DNA of 64,000 bases from NCBI RefSeq assembly GCF_003967355.1, contig NZ_BIFH01000042.1, forward strand, positions 80,011 through 144,010. The letters are read 5' to 3'. This DNA comes from Embleya hyalina (GTDB lineage Bacteria; Actinomycetota; Actinomycetes; Streptomycetales; Streptomycetaceae). This document shows positions 1 through 8,790 of the stretch, piece after piece. The notes beneath the pieces were generated by a model that saw only the letters and a program-made list of their open reading frames with translations, ran no database searches and was not told the origin of the DNA. Every line of letters begins with the position of its first letter. Position 1 is the stretch's first letter. The translations under genes and the position numbers were made by a program.

Positions 1-457
1 TGGGGTGGTCCGCCACGATCTCGGCGAAGGCGGGCGGATAGAAGCCCCGGGTGCCGACCCAGCGGGAGGACACGGCGACCCAGCGGCCGTCGCGAGCGTA
101 CTTCGCCCCGGCCCCGTCGCGGTCGCGCAGGAACTCGGGGGCGTTGGCCACGTAGGGGCGGTTGGCGTTCATCGCCCAGGCCACGTATCCGGCTTCGTGC
201 CGGACGATGGGGAGGTCCGGCCGTCCCCGGTAGGTGCCGTCCTCCTCGGCGACGAGCAGTCCCGCGGCCACCAACGCGGCCAGGAATCCGGCCCATTCGC
301 ACGCCGGCACATCGGGAGCGGCCAGGCCGACGTCGTCCGCGGTGAAGCCGTCGGCGCTGTCGAGCAGCGTGGAGATCCCGAGGTCCTCGGCCATTTCGAG
401 GAACGCGGCCGCGGCGGCCAGGTCGGCGGCGGTCTCGGTCGGGTATGGGGCGTTCAT
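1..457 (-). CDS. SAM-dependent methyltransferase, N-terminal part (truncated by window edge)
   Basis: Reading leftwards from the ATG at 457, 152 codons are present before the window ends. The peptide begins MNAPYPTETAADLAAAAAFL and shows the helical winged-helix/dimerisation region that precedes the catalytic domain in class I O/C/N-methyltransferases of actinomycete secondary metabolism; a tract reading SSRWVGTRGFYPPAFAEIV marks the entry to the SAM-binding part, whose glycine-rich motif would lie outside the window. It starts 73 bases after the glutamate mutase stop on the same strand and so is probably the last visible gene of the biosynthetic operon. Substrate unknown. The family call rests on sequence resemblance of the N-terminal region only, because the catalytic core is missing. 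Confidence 0.6.
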   Translation of the reverse strand, partial: MNAPYPTETAADLAAAAAFLEMAEDLGISTLLDSADGFTADDVGLAAPDVPACEWAGFLAALVAAGLLVAEEDGTYRGRPDLPIVRHEAGYVAWAMNANRPYVANAPEFLRDRDGAGAKYARDGRWVAVSSRWVGTRGFYPPAFAEIVADHP

Positions 458-530
458 TCGCACTCCTGGGGCAGGTTGGGGCCGGTGAGGGCGGAACGGG
501 GTGGACGCGGTGTACGGCCGCGTGCCGAGG

Positions 531-2456
531 TCATGCCAGCGGCCAGTCGTCGAACTCGCCACGAGCGGTCGCCGACAGGTCTCGTTCGAGCAGCGCCACC
601 ACGTCGTCACCGTCACGGCGCAGGCGCGCGGCGACGGCGGCGCGATGGAACGCCTTGACGTCTTCGGGGAAGGGCAGAAGTCCCGTCTCGGCGAATCGCA
701 CCGCCTCCCCGCAGTCGCGCAGCGGAAGGGCCGAGCCGGCGTTCCATCTGCTCGGTGAGAACGGAACGTCCACCCAGCCGCGCTCGACCGCCAGGACGAC
801 CGCCCGGCCGATGTCGTGGTCGGCCGCGGCGAGCGCGCTGTCCACGATCGCGCGTGTCTCCGCGACGACCAGTTCCTCCTCGAAGCGGACTTGGTCGTCG
901 GCGGTTTCGGTCCGTCGGGCCCGGCACAGGTCGCGGACCAGGGTGAGCGATTCGCGGTTGTCGTCGAGGGAGGGGATGCGCACGGCCTCCGCGTGGGTCT
1001 TCAGCATCAATCGCACCGCGCCGCTGAGCACCGCGGATTCGGCGGAGCCGCGGAGGATCTGCCGGGCCTTGTCCTCGGATCGGGGGAACGCGCCCATGAA
1101 CTGGTGCCAGACGACGCTGACTTCGACGTCGCGCAGACCCAGTCGCGCCAGATATTCCTCGCCCAGCCGCTGGATGGCGCGGACCGCTCCCACGTCCTGG
1201 GCACGGCAGCCCTGTTCCGCGTAGCCGAGGGTCACCGACTTCACGCCGCACTGTGCGGCCAGCAGCGCCTCGAAAACGTTCACGGCGGCCGCGACGCAGG
1301 GCGGTACCAGGCACGCGGTGAGCACTCCGAAGAACTCCCGGTCGATGGTGACGCCGAACTCCGCGTGGTAGCGACCGGCGAGCCGGTCGACATAGCGCCA
1401 CCGTCGGATCGCGTGCGCGATCGGGTAGTCGCGAAAGTAGGGGAGGTTGTAGGACAGCGCGCCGCCCTCGTACGCGGCGATCCCGGCCCCGAACGTGAGT
1501 TCCGCCAGCAGCCGCGGGTCGCGGGTGCTGTGCCGCACCTGGAAGGGGGTGTCCCCGAACATGGCGGACAGCCGTGCCATGGCCTCCAACCCCAGGTTGA
1601 CGGCCGGGTAGCCGTTCAACTGGGAGGCCTCGGGCGGAAGGTCGGCGGCGGCCTTGAGGATGCGTTCGATGTCCTCGTATTGGTTGTTGCGGGTCAACGA
1701 GTCGATCTGGAACGACAGCACGTCGGCCCCGTGCCGGCGCAGCGCCGAGAACAACGCCTCCTGTCCCTCGACGCTCGAGACCCCGGTGCGGGGCTGGACG
1801 AGGATCTCCCGGCGCGCCTTGGCCTCGCGTTGCCGGTCGGCCAGACTCGTGCGGGCCCTGAGTCGGTCCGCGTTGGCGGCCCGGTCGAGCGCGGCCGCTC
1901 CGGTGCGCCATGCCGGCAGCACGTCCTCGCGACGATCGCTCTCCGAGAGCGGAAGCACCACGGGCGTCTCGATCGGCGCGGATCGTCGCGCGCGCCGTGC
2001 CCTCTTCCTCGGCCGGCCCGCGAGATCGTCCCGCAGGCGGTGCAACACCGTGTCGGCGCTCACGTATCCCTGGAAGACCCGATCGAAGCCGAGGTCGTCC
2101 AGGTCCGCGGCGCGGTCGTCGAGCGCCGGATAGCCGCCGAGGTACCACAGTTGGCCGTCGAGACCGGCCTCGCGCCGGGCCGCGCGGAGGTCCGCCAGGT
2201 AGTACTTGGCGTGTCCGTCCATGTTGCTGATGAGAACGGCGTCGGTGTGCCCGGCGGCTCGGAGGATGGTGGTGAGATCTTGTTGAACGCCGAGGAAGTC
2301 CACGTCGAATCCGCCCCGCGCGAGCGCCTCGCGCAGTACGGTCAAACCCACCGAATGGGCGTCGGCTCCCACCCCTGCGAGCACGACGCGTCCGGCGGGC
2401 GGCCCCGATCGCCCCGGGGCGGCGTCGCGGTGCTCCTCGAGCATGCCCTGGTCCAT
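531..2456 (-). CDS. Fused glutamate mutase (methylaspartate mutase), S and E domains in one chain
   Basis: Adenosylcobalamin-dependent conversion of L-glutamate to threo-3-methylaspartate. Residues about 23-150 are the B12-binding S domain, with the DxHxxG signature as DAHSVG (lower cobalt ligand His34) and a Rossmann-like GGY segment. Residues about 210-610 are the catalytic E domain, including SQLNGYPAVN, an arginine in VRHSTRDPR, and the active-site stretch EGGALSYNLPY that holds the Glu/Tyr/Tyr of the TIM barrel. Characterised enzymes, including those of friulimicin and vicenistatin clusters, use two separate polypeptides; here S is fused to the N-terminus of E through a basic linker, and 641 aa equals the sum of both. 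The ATG at 2456 lies three bases after the TauD stop; an ATG four codons in, at 2444, has better ribosome-site spacing. 3-Methylaspartate in a secondary cluster is usually a building block or starter unit. Confidence 0.93.
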   Translation of the reverse strand: MDQGMLEEHRDAAPGRSGPPAGRVVLAGVGADAHSVGLTVLREALARGGFDVDFLGVQQDLTTILRAAGHTDAVLISNMDGHAKYYLADLRAARREAGLDGQLWYLGGYPALDDRAADLDDLGFDRVFQGYVSADTVLHRLRDDLAGRPRKRARRARRSAPIETPVVLPLSESDRREDVLPAWRTGAAALDRAANADRLRARTSLADRQREAKARREILVQPRTGVSSVEGQEALFSALRRHGADVLSFQIDSLTRNNQYEDIERILKAAADLPPEASQLNGYPAVNLGLEAMARLSAMFGDTPFQVRHSTRDPRLLAELTFGAGIAAYEGGALSYNLPYFRDYPIAHAIRRWRYVDRLAGRYHAEFGVTIDREFFGVLTACLVPPCVAAAVNVFEALLAAQCGVKSVTLGYAEQGCRAQDVGAVRAIQRLGEEYLARLGLRDVEVSVVWHQFMGAFPRSEDKARQILRGSAESAVLSGAVRLMLKTHAEAVRIPSLDDNRESLTLVRDLCRARRTETADDQVRFEEELVVAETRAIVDSALAAADHDIGRAVVLAVERGWVDVPFSPSRWNAGSALPLRDCGEAVRFAETGLLPFPEDVKAFHRAAVAARLRRDGDDVVALLERDLSATARGEFDDWPLA

Positions 2457-2459
2457 TCC

Positions 2460-3332
2460 TCAACCCGCCACGCGCGCGAGACGGGCCGGGTCGTCCGCCG
2501 CGTAGATCCGCACCAGCCGCCGGCGCCGCCGGCGCTCCTCGAAGGCGCGCCGACCGTGCACGTGGCGGGAGTTGCGCCAGATGAGCACCTCGCCGCGGCA
2601 CAGGGCATGCGGACGTTGCACGTCGGGATCCGTCGCCACCTCGTCGATGACGTCGAAGGCATCGACAAGGCCGTCCGGGCACGTGCGGCCGGCCCGCTCC
2701 CACCCGGCGACGAGGTATCGCCGCAGGTAACGCAGGCCGACCACGCCGGCGTTCGCCGACAGGACCGGTGCCCAGCGGCGCACCCGGCCGGCGTCGTCCT
2801 CGGCGGCGAACGGTTGTGGCCGGCTCAGGAGTTCGAGGAACACGGGGTCGACCGCGGCCAGGGCCGCCCGGATCCGTTCCGCCTCGACCAGAATGGTCTC
2901 CCCGCCGGAGTCGGCGGGGCAAAGACACAGCAGGACACCGATCGCGGGCGGCTTCGCCAACAGGCTGCCGTCGGTGTGGAATCCGCCGGCCGCCCGGCTC
3001 GCCGAGTAGTGGCTGCTGCCCGACTCCCCGGCTCGTACCTCGACGGGATACACGAGTTCACCGGTGTCGTATTGGGGCACCGGCCGGGAGAAGGCGCACA
3101 CCAGGTTCCAGGTCGCCACGGTCAACGCGTGATCGTCCAGGTCGGCCGGCAATGTCACGATCACCGAGCCCTCGGCGCGCAGCACGCCGTCCACGGCTTC
3201 CGCGCCCGCTCGCAGATCACCGTCGAGTGGTGGCGCCTCGACGGGCCACCGGTCGTCGGGAGTGGCCGGCGCCACGGTCCTGGCGGTCGGCCCGGCGGGC
3301 GCGTCGAGCGATATGCGCGTGGTCTCACCCAT
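2460..3332 (-). CDS. TauD/TfdA-family Fe(II)/2-oxoglutarate dioxygenase
   Basis: A 290-residue non-heme iron oxygenase. The iron-binding HxD occurs as FHTDGSL (His119, Asp121), the distal histidine as NSRHVHGRRAF (His259), and the 2-oxoglutarate-binding arginine in the RLVRIY segment near the C-terminus. Family members couple oxidative decarboxylation of 2-oxoglutarate to hydroxylation, desaturation or cyclisation. It overlaps the end of the upstream ATP-grasp gene by 8 bases and ends three bases before the glutamate mutase start, so the three proteins are almost certainly co-translated. The obvious candidate substrate is 3-methylaspartate or a peptide containing it, but that is inference from position. 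The arginine-rich run near residues 267-273 is long but within the family C-terminus. Confidence 0.9.
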   Translation of the reverse strand: MGETTRISLDAPAGPTARTVAPATPDDRWPVEAPPLDGDLRAGAEAVDGVLRAEGSVIVTLPADLDDHALTVATWNLVCAFSRPVPQYDTGELVYPVEVRAGESGSSHYSASRAAGGFHTDGSLLAKPPAIGVLLCLCPADSGGETILVEAERIRAALAAVDPVFLELLSRPQPFAAEDDAGRVRRWAPVLSANAGVVGLRYLRRYLVAGWERAGRTCPDGLVDAFDVIDEVATDPDVQRPHALCRGEVLIWRNSRHVHGRRAFEERRRRRRLVRIYAADDPARLARVAG

Positions 3333-4605
3333 GACCGTCCCCCTGGTCCAGTTCGAGTCGGATCGTCTTCTGGAGCATGGCGAATACGCCCGTGAGGCCC
3401 TCGTAGGTGTCCGCCGTGAAGAACGCGTGGCCGTAGCCCTGAAAGATGAACGGGGCCACGTCGACCGCGTCGCCCGGCTCCGGGTAGATCATGAGCTCGC
3501 GGACGTGCGGGTGCGCCGCGGCCGCGGCTTCGCCGTGCACGGCCCGCACCTTGCCCGCCCGCTCGGCGAAGAACTGACAGAAGCCGGCCGGCGTCGACAC
3601 GGCCTTCGGCGTGAGCCGAGGTGTCCGGCCGAGGGACAGATCCAGCACCGCGTGGATCATGTCGACGCCGGTACTGGTGAGCACCGACTGGAAGAGCGGG
3701 CCGCCGCCGATCCGGGCCGCGGTCTCCAGGATCGAGAGTCGACCGTCGGGTCGAATCCGGAACTCGGTGTGGGTGCCGCCGATGTCGATGCCCACGGCGC
3801 GGTGCGCCGCGGCGGTCGCGTGCCGGATCCGGGCCACCGTCTCGGGCGGCAGGCAGGTCGGCGTCGCGTAGAAGTATTCCTCGAAGTAGGGGCCGTTCGC
3901 CGGGAGCGGTTTGTCGTGGATCGCGACGACGTGGGTGTGGCCGTCGGCGACGACGGACTCGACGCTGATCTCCTCGCCGACGACGAACTCCTCGAGCAGG
4001 CACGCCCCCTGGTACTTCTCCAGCAGCACCTGGTGGAGGGGGTCGTACGCGAGGTCGTGCCAGGCCCGATCGCGCAGGGCCTCGAAGTGCTCGGCCAACT
4101 CCGTCGGACCGTCCACCCTGCGAATGTGCGAACTGCCGCCGCCGATGAAGGGTTTGAGCACCAAGGGGTAGCCGATGCGGCGCGCCCGGTCCAGGGCCGC
4201 GTCGACGGTCGCGGCGATGCCGAAGGCCGGCTGCTCCAGGCCCGCTCCTTCGAACGCCTGCCGCATCGCGTACTTGTCCCGGGCGATCTCGGCCGTCGAC
4301 GGATCCACGAACGGCAGACCCAGGTGGGCGGCCACCGCGGCCGCGGCCGGAACGCTGTGTTCGCTGAACGTGACCACACCGCGGATCGGTTGCGGTTCGG
4401 CCTCGGCCAAGGCGGCGACGGCACGCACCGTCGCGGCCAGATCGGAGGTGTCGGCGTGCGCGAACGCGTCGACGAACTCCGTTTCCCAACCCGGATCGCT
4501 CATCGCGAGCAGGAACCGCTCGCCGCGGTCCGCCGCGTACCGGCGGATGTGGGCGAAGTGCTGCCGACGGCTGACATTGCTCGAATGGATCAGGAGGATG
4601 GCCAT
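3325..4605 (-). CDS. ATP-grasp carboxylate-amine ligase
   Basis: A 426-aa ATP-grasp enzyme: an N-terminal pre-ATP-grasp Rossmann region (about 1-110), a DKYAMRQAF entry motif typical of carboxylate-amine ligases, the lysine loop LVLKPFIGGGS, the acidic GEEISVESVV strand and the metal/phosphate site GGTHTEFRI. The closest functional class is the BacD/L-amino-acid-ligase and carbamoyl-phosphate-synthase-like group, which activates a carboxylate as acyl phosphate and joins it to an amine. It has a good ribosome-binding site (GAGAGGA) before the ATG at 4605, 81 bases after the MhpD stop, and overlaps the TauD gene by 8 bases. With the second, differently built ATP-grasp protein further upstream it suggests that two amide or peptide bonds are made without an NRPS. 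Confidence 0.88.
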   Translation of the reverse strand: MAILLIHSSNVSRRQHFAHIRRYAADRGERFLLAMSDPGWETEFVDAFAHADTSDLAATVRAVAALAEAEPQPIRGVVTFSEHSVPAAAAVAAHLGLPFVDPSTAEIARDKYAMRQAFEGAGLEQPAFGIAATVDAALDRARRIGYPLVLKPFIGGGSSHIRRVDGPTELAEHFEALRDRAWHDLAYDPLHQVLLEKYQGACLLEEFVVGEEISVESVVADGHTHVVAIHDKPLPANGPYFEEYFYATPTCLPPETVARIRHATAAAHRAVGIDIGGTHTEFRIRPDGRLSILETAARIGGGPLFQSVLTSTGVDMIHAVLDLSLGRTPRLTPKAVSTPAGFCQFFAERAGKVRAVHGEAAAAAHPHVRELMIYPEPGDAVDVAPFIFQGYGHAFFTADTYEGLTGVFAMLQKTIRLELDQGDGHG

Positions 4606-4686
4606 GACGTCCTCTCCGCGCCGGGGCCCGCCCGGCGAATCGCGATGGATCGGGCCACCGGGCGTATGCCGGCTGCCGACACGGCC

Positions 4687-5484
4687 TCAGCCACGGCTCG
4701 CGACCCGGATGACGGCGGAGCCGAGGCGATCGAACTCGGCGACGAACTCGTCGCCGGGACACAGCGGAACGGCGGCGTGCAGCGCGCCCGTGAAGATCAG
4801 CTGCCCGGGCTCCAGGGTGATGCCGTGTTCGCCGAGTTGGTTCGCCAGCCAGGCGACCACCGCGACCGGATCGCCCAGGGCGGCGGCGCCCGCGCCGGTG
4901 GCCACCACCCGGCCGTTGCGGGAGAAGACGCATCCGATGAGCCGGGGATCCATGTCCGCGGTCGGTGGCACCGGCCGACCGACCACGATCGCGCCCGCCG
5001 AGGCGAGGTCGGCGACGGTGTCGGCCAATCCGATACGCCAGTCCCGGATCCGCGAGTCCACGATCTCCAGCCCGGCCATGACCTCCCCGATCGCCTCCCG
5101 TGCGTGGTCGACGGTCACGTCCGGTCCGCGCAGCGGCGCCGACAGCCGGAAGACGATCTCGGCCTCCATCTTCGGATCGATGAACGTGTCCATCGACAAC
5201 GTGGCTCCGTCGGGATGAACCGTGGAGGCCAGGACCGGTCCGTAGTCGGGTGTGGAGACACCGAACATTCGCTGCATCGGCTCCGAGGTGAGCCCGGCCT
5301 TGTAGCCGACCACCCGCTCCCCGTCGGCCAGGAGCATCGCGACCAACTCCCGCTGGATCGCGTAGCCGTCGGCCATGCCGAGGCCGGGGTCCTCGTCCGT
5401 GAACGGTGGGATCGGCTTGCGGGTGGCGCGCGCCTCGTACAGTCGTCGGGCCCGGTCGCGGACGGCGGAGTCGGGGCCGGTCAT
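4687..5484 (-). CDS. mhpD: 2-oxopent-4-enoate hydratase (MhpD-like)
   Basis: A 265-aa protein of the FAH-fold hydratase/decarboxylase family that interconverts 2-hydroxy-dienoates (2-oxo-4-enoates) and 4-hydroxy-2-oxo acids. Recognisable landmarks are GYKAGLTSEPMQRMFG, the metal-binding MEAEIVFRLS strand and GLEIVDSRIRDWR. In aromatic meta-cleavage pathways this enzyme acts before MhpE and MhpF; here all three are present but no ring-cleavage dioxygenase or semialdehyde hydrolase is, and the neighbours are biosynthetic. The ATG overlaps the ACP stop (ATGA), indicating translational coupling. It may run in the dehydrating direction to make an unsaturated 2-oxo acid for transamination; that direction is inference. 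Confidence 0.88.
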   Translation of the reverse strand: MTGPDSAVRDRARRLYEARATRKPIPPFTDEDPGLGMADGYAIQRELVAMLLADGERVVGYKAGLTSEPMQRMFGVSTPDYGPVLASTVHPDGATLSMDTFIDPKMEAEIVFRLSAPLRGPDVTVDHAREAIGEVMAGLEIVDSRIRDWRIGLADTVADLASAGAIVVGRPVPPTADMDPRLIGCVFSRNGRVVATGAGAAALGDPVAVVAWLANQLGEHGITLEPGQLIFTGALHAAVPLCPGDEFVAEFDRLGSAVIRVASRG

Positions 5485-5714
5485 CGGGCGTCCGCCGCGT
5501 GTCGTGACATGAGGTCGGCGATCTCCTCGATCGTGCCGACGTTCGCCAGTTCGTCGTCGGAGATGTCGATACCGAGCTTTTGCCTCAGCACCATCGACAG
5601 TTCCACGAGGGCCAACGAGTCCAGACCGGCGTCGTCCAGGGTGGTCTCCGGCCGCAGCGTCGTGTCCGTCACGTGGAGGTCGCCGACGAGGACGTCCTTG
5701 AGGGCTTCGTACAT
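5481..5714 (-). CDS. Acyl carrier protein
   Basis: A free-standing carrier protein of about 77 residues with the four-helix ACP pattern and the phosphopantetheine attachment motif GLDSLALVE (Ser33 from the ATG at 5714). An in-frame TTG at 5726 is preceded by GAAGAGA and could be the true start, adding four residues. It lies between a KASIII and an MhpD-type hydratase with an ATGA overlap to the latter. A single ACP with one KASIII and no other ketosynthase implies one acyl transfer or a single two-carbon extension rather than a polyketide chain. A shuttle that presents an acyl or aminoacyl thioester to the acylating aldehyde dehydrogenase is also possible. Confidence 0.92.
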   Translation of the reverse strand: MYEALKDVLVGDLHVTDTTLRPETTLDDAGLDSLALVELSMVLRQKLGIDISDDELANVGTIEEIADLMSRHAADAR

Positions 5715-5751
5715 ACGGGAAACCAATCTCTTCGGGATCGACAGGGGGCGT

Positions 5752-6771
5752 TCAGTCGTCGGTGCGCGGCTTGACGTCCGGCCAGAGCACGGTGGTGGCG
5801 CCCCAGGTCAGTCCGCCACCGAAGGCCGTCATCAGCACTCGGTGCCCGGTGCGGAGCCGTCCCTCGTCGGCCGCCTGGGCGAGCAGGATCGGGATCGACG
5901 CGGCGGCGGTGTTGCCCACCCGGGCGATGTTCTCGACGCGGCGCTCGGCAGGAAGCCCGAGGCGGTCGGCGACGTTCGCCGTGATGCGCGCGTTGGCCTG
6001 GTGCGCGACCAACCTGTCCACGTCGGCGACGTCCCATCCGGCCGCCGCCAGCGCGTCGGCCGCCGCTTCGCCCATGCGTTCCACGGCGTGCCGGAACACC
6101 TTCCGTCCCTGCATCTCGAAATATCCCGCACGGGCGCCTCCGGGCTCGGGCGACGCCACGCCCGAGGGGCGCACCGTGATCAGGTCCCGTTGCGCGCCGT
6201 CGCTGCCGAGGATCACGGGCCCGAGGGCGCCCGGGTCGCCGGCGCGACCGCGCCGCAGCAGCACGGCGCCCGCCCCGTCGCCGAAGATCGGCACGGTGGT
6301 GCGATCCTGCGGGTCCGTGAGCGTGGAGAACCGGTCGGCGGCGATCAGCAGGACCCGGTCGGCCGTGCCGGACACCACCAGACCGGCGGCGACGGCGAGG
6401 CCGTACAGGAATCCGGTGCACACGGCCGCGATGTCGAATGCCGCCCCGGACAACCCGAGTCGGGCGGCGACCAACGGCGCGGAGGCGGGGCAGGTGCGAT
6501 CCGGGGTGGTCGTGGCGAGCACGACGGCTTCGGCACCGTCCTCGTCGGCGGAGCGCAGGGCCCTGGCTCCGGCGGTCGTCGCGATGTCGGAGGTCAGGGT
6601 GTCGGGGTCACAGATCCGCCGCTCGAGGATGCCGGTGCGGCCGGCTATCCAGTCCTCGGTGGTGTCCAGGCGCGCCGCGAGATCCGCGTTGCCGACCACG
6701 TTCGGCGGCAGCCAGGACCCCAGACCTCCGATCACCGCGGTCGGCGCCCCGGTTCCGTCCGGCCCCCTCAC
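5752..6771 (-). CDS. Beta-ketoacyl-ACP synthase III (FabH-like)
   Basis: A 339-aa thiolase-fold condensing enzyme with the complete KASIII triad: Cys118 in AAVCTGFLY, His257 in VAHQANARI and Asn287 in VGNTAAAS. The oxyanion/glycine loop [10 protein letters not shown] is intact. FabH-type enzymes condense an acyl-CoA with malonyl-ACP; divergent secondary-metabolic members transfer or esterify acyl groups instead. The GTG start overlaps the MhpE stop (GTGA). Its partner is presumably the ACP encoded 37 bases downstream. No housekeeping fab genes (fabD, fabF) lie nearby, which argues for a role in the cluster and not in fatty acid synthesis. Confidence 0.93.
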   Translation of the reverse strand: MRGPDGTGAPTAVIGGLGSWLPPNVVGNADLAARLDTTEDWIAGRTGILERRICDPDTLTSDIATTAGARALRSADEDGAEAVVLATTTPDRTCPASAPLVAARLGLSGAAFDIAAVCTGFLYGLAVAAGLVVSGTADRVLLIAADRFSTLTDPQDRTTVPIFGDGAGAVLLRRGRAGDPGALGPVILGSDGAQRDLITVRPSGVASPEPGGARAGYFEMQGRKVFRHAVERMGEAAADALAAAGWDVADVDRLVAHQANARITANVADRLGLPAERRVENIARVGNTAAASIPILLAQAADEGRLRTGHRVLMTAFGGGLTWGATTVLWPDVKPRTDD

Positions 6772-7862
6772 GGCGCACCACCGGGGACGGCCGCGACCGG
6801 AGTCGACGGGGGACCGGAGGAGCGGCGCAGTTCCTCGGCCACCTCCACGATCAGGTCCTCCTGGCCGGCGACGGCCTGGCGCCGGCCGAGTTCGAAGAAG
6901 ACGTCGCGCGGATCGACCCCCTCGCGGCCCGCGATGTCCAGCACCCGTGTCTTGAACCCGGAGAAGACCCCCGACAGCCCGCTGACCACGGCCACCGAGT
7001 CGATCGTCGGCGGTGCCGGCATGAGTTCACGCTCCGCGAAGTCCGCCGCGTCCAGGAGCCGGTAGAGATCCACCCCCGTGGCATAACCCAGCCGTTCCAG
7101 GACGGGCACCACGACTTCGAGTTGCGCGTTGCCCGCGCCGGCGCCGAATCCGCGCGCGCAGCCGTCGATGATCCGCGCGCCGGCCCGCACGGCGGCGACC
7201 GAATTGGCCACCGCCATACCGAGGTTGTTGTGCGCGTGGAAGATGACGGGTACGTCGACCGCCGCGGTGATGGCGGCGACGCGTTCGCTTACGTCCGGCG
7301 GCAGGTAGTGGCCCGAGGAGTCGAAGATCCCGACCGCCGAGGCGCCGAACCCGACCAGCCGCAGGCATTCCTCGGCCAACCGTTCCGGGGCGGCCATGTG
7401 GCTCATGAGCAGCACCGCGTGCGCCTCCACCTCGGCGTCGCGGAGGAAGTCGAGGTGGCGCTCGGCGAGATCGCCCTCGGTGCAGTGCGTCCCCACCCGC
7501 ACCACGTCGGCTCCCAGCGCGATCGCCTGGCGCAGGTCGCTCGACGTACCCCATCCGGGCAGGAGGAAGACCCCCATGCGACTGGTCGTCAGCGCTTCGC
7601 GGACCGCCTCCAGCATGCTCGCGTCGCTCAGCGCGGCACGGCCCACCTGGAGGGAGGACGCGCCCAGCCCGTTGCCGTGCCCCACCTCCACGACCGGGAT
7701 ACCGGCCGCGTCGGCCGCCGCCGCGTATCCACGCAGTTGCTCGCGCCCCAGACGATGGCGCACCGCGTGGTGGCCGTCGCGCAGCGTCGGGTCGTGGATG
7801 TGGATCCGCGGCGGGTCCGCCTCCGAGGTACAGCCGGTCCCCGAACTCTCGCGCGGTGTCAT
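6768..7862 (-). CDS. mhpE: 4-hydroxy-2-oxovalerate aldolase (MhpE/DmpG-like)
   Basis: A 364-aa DRE-TIM-type metal-dependent pyruvate aldolase. The catalytic segment [14 protein letters not shown] carries the Arg-Asp-His set, and the metal ligands are in [13 protein letters not shown]. The enzyme reversibly condenses pyruvate with an aldehyde to a 4-hydroxy-2-oxo acid. In DmpG/DmpF-type systems it forms a channelling complex with the acylating aldehyde dehydrogenase; here that partner is encoded directly upstream with an ATGA overlap, consistent with a retained complex. The start chosen is the ATG at 7862. In this setting the condensing direction (aldehyde plus pyruvate) would generate a carbon skeleton for an amino acid; that is inference from the neighbouring aminotransferase. 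Confidence 0.93.
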   Translation of the reverse strand: MTPRESSGTGCTSEADPPRIHIHDPTLRDGHHAVRHRLGREQLRGYAAAADAAGIPVVEVGHGNGLGASSLQVGRAALSDASMLEAVREALTTSRMGVFLLPGWGTSSDLRQAIALGADVVRVGTHCTEGDLAERHLDFLRDAEVEAHAVLLMSHMAAPERLAEECLRLVGFGASAVGIFDSSGHYLPPDVSERVAAITAAVDVPVIFHAHNNLGMAVANSVAAVRAGARIIDGCARGFGAGAGNAQLEVVVPVLERLGYATGVDLYRLLDAADFAERELMPAPPTIDSVAVVSGLSGVFSGFKTRVLDIAGREGVDPRDVFFELGRRQAVAGQEDLIVEVAEELRRSSGPPSTPVAAVPGGAP

Positions 7863-8737
7863 GTCCGTCCCCCCAGGGGCGCCGGGTGCCGCTCGGCGAC
7901 GTGGACGGCCGCGGCGTTGATGATGTCCAGATTGCCCGCGTAGTGCGGGATACGATCGCCGGTGGCCTCGACCTCGACGGCGACGAAGACCACACCGTCG
8001 GCCACGGAGCACACCTTGATCCGATAGCCCGGGACGAAGCGCCGCATCGCGACGGCGGCCTCCTCCACCAGGACGGACACCCGTTCGGGGTCCGCGGCCG
8101 GGGCCAGGAGAGAGATCGCCACCCGAAACGGGGACGGCGGTTGTGCGGGGCTCAGGTTCACCATGACCTTGCTGTCGGCCACGCCGGTGAACCGGGTCAC
8201 CGCGGCCCGCGTGGTCTCGATGTACTCGTCGAGGTTCATCCGGGTGGCTCGACCGACGCTGCGGCTCGCGGCGGTCGTGACCACCTCGATGTACTCGGCC
8301 GAGATTTCCCGGGCCAGGCGGTGCAGCACCGGTAGCGCGGCCTGTCCGCCGCAGCTGATGAGGTTGACGTTGGCGTGCCTGCCGGCTTCGGCGCCGTTGA
8401 CCGTCGGGGCGACCATCGTCCCGATCATGCTCGGGGTCAGGTCGATCATTCGGGTCCCGGTGGGTTGGAGGAGCGCCCAGTGTTCGGCGTGGGACATCGC
8501 GTTCGTCGCGTCGAAGACGATGTCGTAGGGCTCGGACGAATCCAGCAACGCGTCGATGCCCTTGGACGAGGTCCGGCAGCCGAGCGCTGCCGCCATGCGC
8601 AGTCCCCGGGCCTGATCGTCGCGTGCCACGACGAGACGGCACTCCAGCAGAGGCGAGCGTCGGATCTTCGTGACGAGGTCGACTCCGATGAGCCCGGCGC
8701 CCAGGACGGCCACGGTGAGTGGTCTGCCGCGATCCAC
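7859..8737 (-). CDS. mhpF: Acetaldehyde dehydrogenase, acylating (MhpF/DmpF-like)
   Basis: A 292-aa NAD-dependent enzyme interconverting an acyl-CoA and the free aldehyde. It has an N-terminal dinucleotide fold ([14 protein letters not shown]) and the catalytic cysteine in [11 protein letters not shown] (Cys129), followed by the [10 protein letters not shown] region typical of the family. The GTG at 8737 is chosen because GAAAGGA lies about nine bases upstream and no ATG fits the N-terminal fold. Its stop overlaps the aldolase start. In catabolism it removes toxic acetaldehyde as acetyl-CoA; here it could work in reverse, reducing an acyl thioester to give the aldehyde acceptor for MhpE. Confidence 0.93.
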   Translation of the reverse strand: MDRGRPLTVAVLGAGLIGVDLVTKIRRSPLLECRLVVARDDQARGLRMAAALGCRTSSKGIDALLDSSEPYDIVFDATNAMSHAEHWALLQPTGTRMIDLTPSMIGTMVAPTVNGAEAGRHANVNLISCGGQAALPVLHRLAREISAEYIEVVTTAASRSVGRATRMNLDEYIETTRAAVTRFTGVADSKVMVNLSPAQPPSPFRVAISLLAPAADPERVSVLVEEAAVAMRRFVPGYRIKVCSVADGVVFVAVEVEATGDRIPHYAGNLDIINAAAVHVAERHPAPLGGRT

Positions 8738-8790
8738 GTGCGTATGTCCTTTCGTGTTTCGGGTGTCGCCGAATGCGGCGCCCGCCGCCG

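Noticed and set aside
816..7065. Very long plus-strand open frames opposite the biosynthetic operon
   Set aside because: They are antisense shadows produced by high GC at third positions of the minus-strand genes; their products have low-complexity composition and no family resemblance.
4687..8737. Ordinary aromatic meta-cleavage catabolic operon
   Set aside because: No extradiol dioxygenase, semialdehyde dehydrogenase/hydrolase or ferredoxin gene is present, and the genes are interleaved with biosynthetic ones.
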